Shown here: positions 42,545-50,940 of the stretch, piece by piece
How the letters are laid out: each line of letters starts with the position of its first letter
Position numbering within the stretch: the first letter of the stretch is position 1
NCBI RefSeq assembly: GCF_011751885.2
Contig: NZ_CP061771.1
Location: forward strand, 124,001-188,000
Reading direction: 5' to 3'
Length of the DNA: 64,000 nucleotides
DNA from: Salinibacterium sp. ZJ450
GTDB taxonomy: Bacteria > Actinomycetota > Actinomycetes > Actinomycetales > Microbacteriaceae
Notes under the pieces: model-generated
Database searches by the model: none
What the model saw: only the letters and a program-made list of their open reading frames with translations
Told to the model about the DNA's origin: nothing
Translations under genes and position numbers: made by a program

Positions 42545-43186
42545 GTGGTAGCGCGGCAGATTCACCTGGTTCGTCACGGCGAGGTCTTCAATCCCGACGG
42601 CATCCTTTACGGACGCATCCCGGGGTTTCACCTGTCCGAGCTCGGTCACAAGATGGCAGCAAGCGCGGCCGACGCGCTCAGCGACCGGCCGATCAGCCGG
42701 CTGTACGCCAGCCCGCTGCAGCGCGCCCAGGAGTCGGCGGCGCCGTGGTCGGAGAAGTTCGGGCTGCCGATCCACACCGACGACCGGCTGATCGAGCCGA
42801 CCAACAAGTTCGAGGGCAAGCGGTTCGAGTTCGGCCCGCAGGTGCTCACCAACCCGCAGTCCTGGCCGTGGATCACCAACCCGTTCCGGCCCAGCTGGGG
42901 TGAGGCGTTCGTGTCGATCGCCGCGCGCATGCTCGCCGTGATCGAGGAATCCTGGACTGAGACGGATGACGACAGCGAGGTGGTGCTGGTCAGCCACCAG
43001 CTGCCGATCTGGATGGTGCACCGCGCGCTGACCGGCGCGAAGCTGTACCACGACCCCCGGCGTCGGCGCTGCAACCTGTCGAGCATTACCACCCTCGAGC
43101 GCGACGGCGACCGCTTCGTCGAGGTCAACTATCAGGATCCTGCACGAGACTTGCTCGCAGCATCCGTCGATTTTGGAGCCGTGTGA
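42545..43186 (+). CDS. Histidine phosphatase (phosphoglycerate mutase-like) family protein
   Basis: A 213-aa phosphatase with the catalytic LVRHGE at the N-terminus, the second-Arg block LYASPLQRAQESA and the distal VVLVSHQLPIWMVHRA His. It is the first gene of the cytochrome c maturation operon, as in mycobacteria and relatives, where a phosphoglycerate mutase-like gene precedes resA. GTG 42545 follows TAGACT by 7 nt. The next gene starts within its last codons. Confidence 0.88.
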   Translation: MVARQIHLVRHGEVFNPDGILYGRIPGFHLSELGHKMAASAADALSDRPISRLYASPLQRAQESAAPWSEKFGLPIHTDDRLIEPTNKFEGKRFEFGPQVLTNPQSWPWITNPFRPSWGEAFVSIAARMLAVIEESWTETDDDSEVVLVSHQLPIWMVHRALTGAKLYHDPRRRRCNLSSITTLERDGDRFVEVNYQDPARDLLAASVDFGAV

Positions 43187-43776
43187 GACACCGACTTCTC
43201 CTGCCCGCTGCCGCGGTCGCTCTGGCGACCCTGCTCGCCGGATGCTCCGCCGATCCGCTCGCCGCGCAGTACGCCGACGGCACCACCGAGAACTACATCT
43301 CGGGCGACGGCACCGTCACCGAGATCCCCGAGGCGCAGCGCACCGAGGCGATCAGTTTCGAGGGCACTACGGATGCCGGTGAGCAGGTGACCAGCGGCGA
43401 CTACGCCGACGAGGTGCTCGTGGTCAACTTCTGGTACGCCGAATGCCCGCCCTGCCGGGTTGAGGCGCCCGACCTGCAGGACGTGTACGAGGAGTTCAAG
43501 CCCGACGGCGTCGAGTTCCTCGGCGTCAACCTGTACAACGGCGCCCAGGGCTCGCTGGCCTTCGCCCGCACCTACGGCATCACCTACCCGTCGGTGATCG
43601 AGGCCGGATCGCCCACCCCGATGCTGCTCGCGTTCGCCGGCAAGGTCTCGCCGAAGGCAGTGCCTACCACCCTGGTGCTCGACCGGGAGGGTCGGATCGC
43701 CGCCCGTATCAACGGCCTGGTCGACCCGTCGGTGCTGAGCACCCTGATCAGCGACACCGTCGCCGAGGGCAGCTAG
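43183..43776 (+). CDS. resA: ResA/TlpA-type thiol-disulfide lipoprotein
   Basis: A 197-aa extracytoplasmic thioredoxin that keeps apocytochrome c cysteines reduced for haem attachment. Lipobox LLAGC places it on the outer membrane face. The active site CPPC lies in FWYAECPPCRVEAPDL near residue 90, and AVPTTLVLDREGRI holds the cis-Pro. GTG 43183 overlaps the previous stop (GTGTGA). It receives electrons from CcdA, encoded next. Confidence 0.92.
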   Translation: MRHRLLLPAAAVALATLLAGCSADPLAAQYADGTTENYISGDGTVTEIPEAQRTEAISFEGTTDAGEQVTSGDYADEVLVVNFWYAECPPCRVEAPDLQDVYEEFKPDGVEFLGVNLYNGAQGSLAFARTYGITYPSVIEAGSPTPMLLAFAGKVSPKAVPTTLVLDREGRIAARINGLVDPSVLSTLISDTVAEGS

Positions 43777-44508
43777 GTGGGCCCCACCGACATCGTCGCG
43801 AACGGCAGCCTGCTTCTCGCACTTCCCCTCGCGCTGCTCGCCGGGCTGATCGCGTTCCTGTCGCCGTGCGTGCTGCCGCTGGTGCCCGGCTACCTGGCCT
43901 ATGTCACCGGGATCACCGACGTCCGCGACATCCGCCGCGGAAAAATGCTCACCGGCTCCGTGCTGTTCGTGCTCGGTTTCAGCGTGGTGTTCCTCGGTTT
44001 CTTCGTGCTGGTCGGCTCGGTCGGGGTGTTCTTCGCGGTGTACGAGGACATCATCCTGCGCATTGCCGGGGTCGTCGTCATCCTGCTCGGCCTGGTCTTC
44101 ATCGGTCAGGTGACGTTCCTGCAGCGCACCTTTAAGCCCACCTGGCGGCCGGCAGCGGGCCTGGCCGGCGCTCCCGTGCTCGGTGCCGTGTTCGCGGTGG
44201 GCTGGTCGCCGTGCATGGGTCCGGTGCTCGCCGCCGTGTCGACGCTCGCGCTCGGCGAGAGCCCGGGCCGCGCCGCCCTGATCGGTGCCGTGTACTGCCT
44301 CGGTCTCGGCATCCCGTTCGTGCTGGTCGCGGCCGGCCTCGACTGGGTGAGCGGCTCGATGGCGTTCATCAAGCGGCACGTGCGCACCATCAACATCATC
44401 GGCGGCGCCCTGCTGATCGTGATGGGTGTGCTGATGGTGAGCGGCGCCTGGCGCGCCATGATGCTCGCACTGCAAGGGGTGATCGATGGAACCGTTACGC
44501 CCCTCTGA
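43777..44508 (+). CDS. ccdA: Cytochrome c biogenesis protein CcdA
   Basis: A 243-aa membrane protein with six helices that passes reducing power from cytoplasmic thioredoxin to ResA. Conserved pairs are FLSPCVLPLVPGYLAYVTG and VGWSPCMGPVLA, each with the redox Cys after Ser-Pro. The GTG start follows the resA stop directly, and the gene overlaps resB by 23 nt. Confidence 0.94.
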   Translation: MGPTDIVANGSLLLALPLALLAGLIAFLSPCVLPLVPGYLAYVTGITDVRDIRRGKMLTGSVLFVLGFSVVFLGFFVLVGSVGVFFAVYEDIILRIAGVVVILLGLVFIGQVTFLQRTFKPTWRPAAGLAGAPVLGAVFAVGWSPCMGPVLAAVSTLALGESPGRAALIGAVYCLGLGIPFVLVAAGLDWVSGSMAFIKRHVRTINIIGGALLIVMGVLMVSGAWRAMMLALQGVIDGTVTPL

Positions 44509-46090
44509 CCACTTCGACGTCGCGGCCCCGCCGCAGGAACCCGCCGGGATCACCCAGCCGAAGCTCGGCTTCGTCGGCTACCTGCGGTTCTTCTGGCGGC
44601 AGCTGACCAGCATGCGCACCGCGCTGGTGCTGCTGCTGTTGCTCGCGGTCGGCGCGATCCCCGGATCGCTGGTGCCGCAGCGCACCTCCGACCCGAACGG
44701 TGTGGTGCAGTACGAGGCCGACCACCCGGACCTGTTCCCGGTGCTGGACTGGTTCCAGATGTTCGACGTGTACAGCTCGGTGTGGTTCTCGTCGATCTAC
44801 CTGCTGCTGTTCATCTCGCTGATCGGCTGCGTCATCCCGCGCACCAAGCACCACTGGCAGGCGCTCAAAGCCCGGCCGCCGAAGACGCCCGCCCGGCTGC
44901 AGCGGCTGGCCGGCTACACCACCGCCGACACCCCGACCGATGCCGAGGCCGCCATCGAGAGCGCCCGCACGCTGCTGCGCAAGCAGGGTTACCGGGTGGA
45001 ACGCTACGGACTGTCGGTGTCCGCTGAGCGCGGCTACCTGCGCGAGACCGGCAACCTGGTCTTCCACATGGCCCTGGTCGGCATGCTGTTCGCGGTCGGC
45101 ATCATCAGCGGCTTCGGCTACAACGGCCAGAAGGTGATCGTGGAGGGGCAGTCGTTCAGCAACGTGCTCGCCGGCTTCGACTCGTTCAGCCCCGGCCGGT
45201 TCTTCAGCGAGTCCGAGCTGGTGCCGTACTCGATCAGCCTGGACTCGTTCACCGCCGAATACGGCATCGACCACACCACCGGCGCCGCCGTGCCGCTTGA
45301 CTACGAGGCATCCGTCACCACCACCATCAAGGGGGAGCAGCCGCAGTCCGGCAGCGTCAAGGTGAACGAACCGCTCGGCATCGCCGGCAACACTGCATAC
45401 CTGCTCGGCAATGGCTACGCCCCGATCATCACCGTGTACGACGGAGCCGGCGAGGTGGCGTTCTCCCAGGCGGTGCCGTTCCTGCCGCAAGACGCCAACC
45501 TCACCAGCGTCGGCGTGGTCAAGGTGCCGGACTCGCTGCCGGAGCAGCTCGGCCTGGTCGGCTTCTTCTATCCGTGGGCCGCCGACGGCCACGGTGGCGC
45601 GCTGGCGTCCGCGCATCCGGAACCCGGCAATCCGCTGCTCACCCTGAACGTATTCACCGGCGACCTCGGCCTGAACGACGGCATTCCGAAGTCGGTGTAC
45701 GAACTGAACACCGACAACCTCACCCAGGTGGCCGGTGGAGAGACGGATGTCGCGGCCCTCGAGCTTGCCCCAGGCGAGAGCGCCGACCTGCCGGACGGGC
45801 TCGGCCGGGTGGAGTTCACCGAGCTCCGCCGCTTCGTCAGCCTCGACATCCACGACGACCCGTCTCAGGGTTGGGTGCTCGGGTTCGCGATCCTGATCGT
45901 CGGGGGGCTGGCCGCGGCGCTGTTCGTTCCGCGTCGGCGGATGTGGGTCAAGGCGACGGTCGCCGCCGACGGCTCAACCCGGCTGGAATACGCGGCGCTC
46001 GCCCGCGGTGAAGACCCCACCCTGGAGCCCGCGGTCGGCGACTTCGCCGCCAAACATGCTGAAAACCTAGAGCGTAGGATGCCCTCGTGA
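44486..46090 (+). CDS. resB: Cytochrome c biogenesis protein ResB
   Basis: A 534-aa membrane protein, half of the system II haem-lyase. It has the N-terminal FFWRQLTSMRTALVLLLLLAVGAIPGSLVPQR typical of ResB, a second pair of helices around residue 95, a third at about 195-210, a large outer domain and a final helix near 470. Overlaps both ccdA and ccsB. Works with CcsB to carry haem outward and attach it to CXXCH motifs. Confidence 0.94.
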   Translation: MEPLRPSDHFDVAAPPQEPAGITQPKLGFVGYLRFFWRQLTSMRTALVLLLLLAVGAIPGSLVPQRTSDPNGVVQYEADHPDLFPVLDWFQMFDVYSSVWFSSIYLLLFISLIGCVIPRTKHHWQALKARPPKTPARLQRLAGYTTADTPTDAEAAIESARTLLRKQGYRVERYGLSVSAERGYLRETGNLVFHMALVGMLFAVGIISGFGYNGQKVIVEGQSFSNVLAGFDSFSPGRFFSESELVPYSISLDSFTAEYGIDHTTGAAVPLDYEASVTTTIKGEQPQSGSVKVNEPLGIAGNTAYLLGNGYAPIITVYDGAGEVAFSQAVPFLPQDANLTSVGVVKVPDSLPEQLGLVGFFYPWAADGHGGALASAHPEPGNPLLTLNVFTGDLGLNDGIPKSVYELNTDNLTQVAGGETDVAALELAPGESADLPDGLGRVEFTELRRFVSLDIHDDPSQGWVLGFAILIVGGLAAALFVPRRRMWVKATVAADGSTRLEYAALARGEDPTLEPAVGDFAAKHAENLERRMPS

Positions 46091-47064
46091 ACGCAACACT
46101 CGATTCCATTTCGATCGTGCTCGTGTACTCGGCAATCGCCGTGTACACGCTCGCGTTCATCTTCTTCTCCCTCGATTTGGCGCGGCGTTCCGCGGCGAAA
46201 CCGGCCGTCGCTAGTGCTGTGGCGGGGGTAGGTGCGCGCGGGTCGGTCGGCGGTGGCGCAGGCACGGTCGTGCTGGACAAGGCCGCCGCACCCGGCCGCG
46301 AGAAGGCGTCGCCGAGCCTCCGCGTGGGCGTATCGCTCACCATCCTCGGCTTCGTGATCCACCTGGCCGCCACCATCCTGCGCGGCCTCGCCGCCGGTCG
46401 GGTGCCGTGGGCCAACATGTTCGAGTTCTCGCTCACCATGACGCTGATCGTCACCGGCGTGTTCCTCGCCGTGCTGCTGAAGGAAGACCTGCGCTTCCTC
46501 GGCACCTTCGTGGTCGGCCTCGTGGTGCTGCTCCTCGGTGTCTCGACGGTGGGCTTCTATGTCGGCGTCATCCCGTTGCCGCCGGCGCTGCAGTCCTGGT
46601 GGCTGGTGATCCACGTGTTCGTGGCGTCGCTCGCTACCGGCTTCTTCGCGATTGGCTTCGCGCTGTCGGTGGTTCAGCTGCTGCAGAGCTACCGGGCGGG
46701 CCTGTCGAGCGAGGTGAAGCAGCTCAAGATGCGTTTCCTCAGCTCGCTGCCCACGGCCGAGCACCTGGAGAACCTGGCCTACCGCATCAACATCGTCGGC
46801 TTCATCTTCTGGACCTTCACCCTGATGGCCGGCGCCATCTGGGCGGAACGCGCCTGGGGTCGCTACTGGGGCTGGGACACCAAGGAGGTCTGGACCTTCA
46901 TCATCTGGGTGCTCTACGCCGGCTACATCCACGCCCGCGCCACCCGCGGCTGGCGCGGCAGCCGCTCGGCCTGGCTGGCGATCATCGGCTTCTCGGCGAT
47001 CCTGTTCAACTACACGATCGTGAACCTGTTCTTCAAGGGCCTGCACGCGTACAGCGGCCTGTAG
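46087..47064 (+). CDS. ccsB: Cytochrome c biogenesis protein CcsB (ResC, haem handling)
   Basis: A 325-aa polytopic protein with the tryptophan-rich haem-binding WWD domain: RYWGWDTKEVWTFIIWVLYAGYIHAR near residues 258-283, and His residues in the helices beside it. Its GTG start overlaps the resB stop. With ResB it forms the system II cytochrome c synthase of Gram-positive bacteria. Last gene of the operon; a long hairpin follows. Confidence 0.94.
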   Translation: MNATLDSISIVLVYSAIAVYTLAFIFFSLDLARRSAAKPAVASAVAGVGARGSVGGGAGTVVLDKAAAPGREKASPSLRVGVSLTILGFVIHLAATILRGLAAGRVPWANMFEFSLTMTLIVTGVFLAVLLKEDLRFLGTFVVGLVVLLLGVSTVGFYVGVIPLPPALQSWWLVIHVFVASLATGFFAIGFALSVVQLLQSYRAGLSSEVKQLKMRFLSSLPTAEHLENLAYRINIVGFIFWTFTLMAGAIWAERAWGRYWGWDTKEVWTFIIWVLYAGYIHARATRGWRGSRSAWLAIIGFSAILFNYTIVNLFFKGLHAYSGL

Positions 47065-47092
47065 GCCGGGGTCGCGCTCGGCGCCGGTCGCT

Positions 47093-47186
47093 GGGTGCGC
47101 GCAGAACGGCAGCGTTTCGCTACGACACGCAGCCCGCAGCTCCAGTTGAGCGGCGTGTCGGCACGGATCGCTGCCGTTGCGCGCCC
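47093..47186. repeat. Long nested inverted repeat between ccsB and the Nei-type gene
   Basis: GGGTGCGCGCAGAACGGCAG (47093 on) pairs with CTGCCGTTGCGCGCCC (47171-47186) with few mismatches; inside, CGACACGC pairs with GCGTGTCG. It stands between convergent genes and may terminate both. Composition is unlike the 66-nt element. Confidence 0.6.
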
Positions 47187-47317
47187 GCCGCATCGCAGGA
47201 AGGCCAGCCCGGGTCACATCGCCGACATCGCGGGACCGGAGCCATATCGCCGGTGGTGCCGGGCCAAGCCGGCGGTGCCGGGCTGAGCCTGCCGGGGGCG
47301 TCGCGCGGCTGCGCTAC

Positions 47318-48178
47318 CTACTTCAGCAGTCGCGACAGCACCCGGTCGGCCAGCAGCTTGCCGCCGGTCTGGCAGGTCGGGCAGTACTGGAACGTCGAGG
47401 TGGCGAAGATGACCTCGCGCACCGTGTCGCCGCAGACCGGGCACGCCTCACCGGTGCGGCCGTGCACCTGCATCCGGGTGCGCTTGGAGTCCTTGAGCTC
47501 GTCGGGGCGGCGGCCGGCCGCAGCCTCGATCGCCTCACCGAGCGTGCTGCGCAGCGCGATGTAGAGCCGCTCCACGTCGTCCGGCTTGAGGTTCGCGGCG
47601 ATCGCGTACGGCGACATCCGTGCGGCGTGCAGAATCTCGTCCGAGTAGGCATTGCCGACCCCGGCGAACACCGACTGCTCGCGCAGCAACCCCTTCACCT
47701 GCGTGCGCCGGCCGGCGAGGATCGCCGCGAAGTCGTCGAGGCTGAAGTCCGGCGCGGTGGGGTCGGGGCCGAGCCTGGCGATGCCGGGCACGTCGCCCGG
47801 CTTACGCACCAGATAGATCGCCAGCGACTTCTTGCTGCCCGCCTCGGTGAGGTCGAAACCGGCGCCGTTCGCCAGCCGCACCCGGAGCGCGATCGGCGAT
47901 TTGGTGGGCTTGATCAGCGTCGCCGGCACCTCGTCATACCAGCGCAGCCAGCCGGCGCGCGCGAGGTGAAAGATGAGGTGCAGCCCGCCGACCTCAAGGT
48001 CGATGAACTTGCCGTGCCGCCGGGCGCCCTCGATGGTGCGCCCGGTCAGGTCGTCGAGCGGCGGTTCGAAGGTCTTCAGCGCCGCGATGGCCGCGACGGT
48101 CGCCGACGTGACGGCATGGCCGACCGCGTGCTCCCGCAGGAATCCCACGAGCGCGTCCACTTCGGGCAGCTCTGGCAC
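47318..48178 (-). CDS. Fpg/Nei family DNA glycosylase-lyase
   Basis: A 286-aa base-excision repair enzyme for oxidised bases. The N-terminus PELPEVDALVGFLRE supplies the catalytic Pro and Glu after removal of Met. The helix-two-turn-helix is in EQSVFAGVGNAYSDEILHAAR, and the zinc finger is C-P-V-C ... C-P-T-C near the C-terminus (CPVCGDTVREV ... YCPTCQTGG). Sequence outside these motifs fits the Nei-type (endonuclease VIII) branch of actinobacteria rather than Fpg. The GTG start has no strong ribosome site. Confidence 0.91.
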   Translation of the reverse strand: MPELPEVDALVGFLREHAVGHAVTSATVAAIAALKTFEPPLDDLTGRTIEGARRHGKFIDLEVGGLHLIFHLARAGWLRWYDEVPATLIKPTKSPIALRVRLANGAGFDLTEAGSKKSLAIYLVRKPGDVPGIARLGPDPTAPDFSLDDFAAILAGRRTQVKGLLREQSVFAGVGNAYSDEILHAARMSPYAIAANLKPDDVERLYIALRSTLGEAIEAAAGRRPDELKDSKRTRMQVHGRTGEACPVCGDTVREVIFATSTFQYCPTCQTGGKLLADRVLSRLLK

Positions 48179-48269
48179 ACGTTCATCGTCTCACCGCCGA
48201 CCGACATCCGCAGCGGTAGGACTGCCCACCGACATCCGGAGCATCAGGGATGCCGCGTTGCCGCCCCGG

Positions 48270-49253
48270 CTACGACTCGGGGAGCAGCGCGTGGCAGCGC
48301 ACGATCCGCTCCAGCCACCAGTCCCGGCGCTCGACGGATGCCGCGTGCCACTCCAGCAGCAGCGGCGACACGTCGACCCGCTCCACCGGAATCTCGCCGT
48401 CCACCGGCAGCAGGGGGGTGTCGGTGACATCGGCGTCGAGTAACGCCGCGGTGCCCAGCCCGCAGTCGAACTCCAGCTCCGGCACGGCGGCGGCCAGGTG
48501 CGCGCCCATCGAGAGGCCCACCGAGGTATCGAGGGCGCTGGAGATCACGACCGGCAGGCCCGTGGCATCCGCAATCCGCAGCGCGGAACGGATGCCGCCA
48601 AGCGGCTGCGCCTTGATCACCAGGATGTCGGCCGCCTCCGCCTTCGCGACGGCGAGCGGGTCTTCCGCCTTGCGCACGCTTTCGTCCGCGGCGATCGGGA
48701 TATCCATGTAGCGCACCCGCTCGCGGATCTCGGCGAGCTCCGGCACCGAGGCGCACGGCTGCTCGACGTACTCGAGGTCGTACGGCGCCAGCGCATGGAT
48801 GGCCCGCTCGGCCTCGTCCACGTTCCAGCCGCCGTTGGCGTCGACCCGAACCCGACCCTCATCGCCCACGAATTCGCGCGCCGCCGCCACCCTCGCGACA
48901 TCGTCGGCGAGCGTCTGGCCGACCTCGGCCACCTTCACCTTGACGGTACGGCAACCGGGATACCGGTTCAGGATGTCGCGGACCTCGGCCGCCGGGACCG
49001 CCGGCAGGGTCGCGTTGACCGGGATCCGGGACCGGTGCAGCGGCGGCAGCTCGCCCCAGCCGAAGTCGATCGCGGCGGCCAGCCAGGCGGATGCCTCAGC
49101 ATCGTCGTATTCCAGGAACGGCGAGAACTCGGTCCAGCCGTTCGGCCCCTGCATCAGCACGGCCTCGCGAACGGTGACTCCGCGGAAGCGTGACGCCAGC
49201 GGCAGCTGCACCACTCTGGCCGAGGCGAGCAACTCTGTCAGCGGCGGGTGCAT
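48270..49253 (-). CDS. menC: o-Succinylbenzoate synthase
   Basis: Dehydrates SHCHC to o-succinylbenzoate in menaquinone synthesis (EC 4.2.1.113), an enolase-superfamily enzyme. The 327-aa protein shows TVKVKVAE (catalytic Lys), RVDANGGWNVDEA (metal Asp), EYVEQPCASV (metal Glu), AADESVRK (metal Asp) and ILVIKAQPLGGI (second Lys). CAGACT lies 7 nt before the ATG and GGGAGG touches the start. Divergent from the next gene, and separate from menB and menE only in strand. Confidence 0.94.
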   Translation of the reverse strand: MHPPLTELLASARVVQLPLASRFRGVTVREAVLMQGPNGWTEFSPFLEYDDAEASAWLAAAIDFGWGELPPLHRSRIPVNATLPAVPAAEVRDILNRYPGCRTVKVKVAEVGQTLADDVARVAAAREFVGDEGRVRVDANGGWNVDEAERAIHALAPYDLEYVEQPCASVPELAEIRERVRYMDIPIAADESVRKAEDPLAVAKAEAADILVIKAQPLGGIRSALRIADATGLPVVISSALDTSVGLSMGAHLAAAVPELEFDCGLGTAALLDADVTDTPLLPVDGEIPVERVDVSPLLLEWHAASVERRDWWLERIVRCHALLPES

Positions 49254-49295
49254 GCCTCCCAGTCTGCCCGGTCACCGCGGCTAGTGTGATGAATC

Positions 49296-49862
49296 ATGAG
49301 CTTTGACCCGCGCAATCCGGAGCCGACCACCCCGCGGCAGGCGCAGCCAGCCAACCCGTGGGCGGCGCAGCCGTTGGCGGCGCAACCGGAACCGACGCAG
49401 CCAGAACAGGCAAGGGCAGAACCGGCACGGACAGAGCCAGAGCGCCCGGCCGAACCGTGGCAGGTGCACGCCACCGACCCATGGGCGACGCACCCGGAAG
49501 CGACCCAGCCGGCCGACCCGTGGTTGGCGCAACCGGGACCGGCGCAACCCGAACTGACGTATCGCCCGCGCCGCGACATCCGTGGGCAATTCGGGCTTGT
49601 GGCCCTGGTGGTGGCGCTGGTGGCCTTCGCCCTGCAGGTCGCCGCCTGGCTGACCTCGGCGGCCGGCCTCCCAGAGGTGGGCAACGCGCTGGCCTGGGTG
49701 GCGGTGCTGGTGTCGTCCGCGGCGTTGATCGGCGCGCTGGTGGCGCTGATTGCTGGCTGGCGCCGATTGGCGGCGCTCGGCGCGATCCTGGTCAGCCTGG
49801 TCGCCAACCCGCTGGTGGTGGCGGCTGCGCTCTCGGCAGGTCAGACGTTCACGCCTTACTAG
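49296..49862 (+). CDS. Membrane protein with proline-rich repeat domain
   Basis: A 188-aa protein. The first ~90 residues are a low-complexity cytoplasmic part made of imperfect repeats of the kind QPANPWAAQP and DPWATHPEATQPA, rich in Pro, Ala, Gln, Glu and Trp. Three membrane helices follow (LVALVVALVAFALQVAAWL, then NALAWVAVLVSSAALIGALVALIAGW and LGAILVSLVANPLVVAAAL). Similar layouts occur in DUF4190-type actinobacterial proteins; function unknown. TAGTGT lies 8 nt before the ATG. Confidence 0.75.
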   Translation: MSFDPRNPEPTTPRQAQPANPWAAQPLAAQPEPTQPEQARAEPARTEPERPAEPWQVHATDPWATHPEATQPADPWLAQPGPAQPELTYRPRRDIRGQFGLVALVVALVAFALQVAAWLTSAAGLPEVGNALAWVAVLVSSAALIGALVALIAGWRRLAALGAILVSLVANPLVVAAALSAGQTFTPY

Positions 49863-49871
49863 GCTGAGGGG

Positions 49872-50783
49872 ATGGCAACCGCGGTTTCAGACCTGTTCGA
49901 TTCCAACGCGTGGACGGATGTCGCCGGCTTCTCCTCGCTCACCGACGTCACGTACCACCACGATGTCGCCGGGCGGGTGGCGCGGGTGGCGTTCAACCGG
50001 CCGGAGGTGCGCAACGCGTTCCGGCCGCACACGGTCGATGAGCTGTACCGGGTGTTGGATCACGCGCGGCAGAACTCCCGCATCGGCGTCGTGCTGCTCA
50101 CCGGCAACGGGCCCAGCCCGAAGGACGGCGGCTGGGCGTTCTGCTCCGGCGGCGACCAGCGCATCCGCGGCCGGGACGGCTACAAGTACGCCGAGGGCGA
50201 GACCGCATCCGGCATCGACGCGGCCCGCAGTGGGCGGCTGCACATCCTCGAGGTGCAGCGGCTGATCCGCTTCATGCCGAAGGTCGTCGTCGCGGTGGTG
50301 CCCGGTTGGGCGGCCGGCGGCGGGCACTCGCTGCACGTGGTCTGCGACCTCACGATCGCCTCTGCCGAGCACGGCAAGTTCAAGCAGACGGACGCGGATG
50401 TCGGCTCCTTCGACGCCGGATACGGCAGCGCATACTTCGCCAAGCAGGTCGGGCAGAAGTTCGCTCGCGAGGTGTTCTTCCTCGCCGAGGAGTACTCCGC
50501 CCAGCGGGCGTACGAGATGGGCGCCGTGAACGCCGTCGTGCCGCATGCCGAACTGGAGAGCACCGCGCTGGCCTGGGCGAACACCATCCTCACCAAGTCG
50601 CCGACGGCGGTGCGCATGCTGAAATTCGCGTTCAACGCGGTCGATGACGGCATGGTCGGGCAGCAGGTCTTCGCCGGCGAGGCCACCCGGCTTGCCTACG
50701 GTACCGACGAAGCGGTCGAGGGGCGCGACTCGTTCCTCGAGAAGCGCGAGCCGGACTGGTCGCCGTACCCCTGGCAGTACTGA
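49872..50783 (+). CDS. menB: 1,4-Dihydroxy-2-naphthoyl-CoA synthase
   Basis: Ring closure of o-succinylbenzoyl-CoA in menaquinone synthesis (EC 4.1.3.36). The 303-aa crotonase-fold protein has FNRPEVRNAFRPHTVDELYR, FCSGGDQRIRGRDGYKY, VPGWAAGGGHSLHVVCDLTIAS and DADVGSFDAGYGSAYFAKQVG, all diagnostic for MenB, and the C-terminal EKREPDWSPYPWQY. TAGGCT is 6 nt before the ATG, so it is probably leaderless. Confidence 0.96.
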   Translation: MATAVSDLFDSNAWTDVAGFSSLTDVTYHHDVAGRVARVAFNRPEVRNAFRPHTVDELYRVLDHARQNSRIGVVLLTGNGPSPKDGGWAFCSGGDQRIRGRDGYKYAEGETASGIDAARSGRLHILEVQRLIRFMPKVVVAVVPGWAAGGGHSLHVVCDLTIASAEHGKFKQTDADVGSFDAGYGSAYFAKQVGQKFAREVFFLAEEYSAQRAYEMGAVNAVVPHAELESTALAWANTILTKSPTAVRMLKFAFNAVDDGMVGQQVFAGEATRLAYGTDEAVEGRDSFLEKREPDWSPYPWQY

Positions 50784-50802
50784 TGCTTGCTGCCCTAATG
50801 GT

Positions 50803-50868
50803 GAGCGCTGCGAAAACGGCCGAGCGCCGCTGCCGCGGCGGGCGCGCTCGGCCGTTTTCGCGGCGCTC
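50803..50868. repeat. 66-nt palindromic intergenic element, copy 2
   Basis: GAGCGCTGCGAAAACGGCCG and CGGCCGTTTTCGCGGCGCTC frame a GC-rich centre, nearly the same as 31993-32058 and the same length. It lies 19 nt after the menB stop and before menE. Confidence 0.88.
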
Positions 50869-50940
50869 GCTGGGTGGGGCTCGCTCGGCCGGCAGGACTC
50901 CCTCGTTGGGCGGGGCGCGCCCGTTGGGTGGGAGCGCCGG

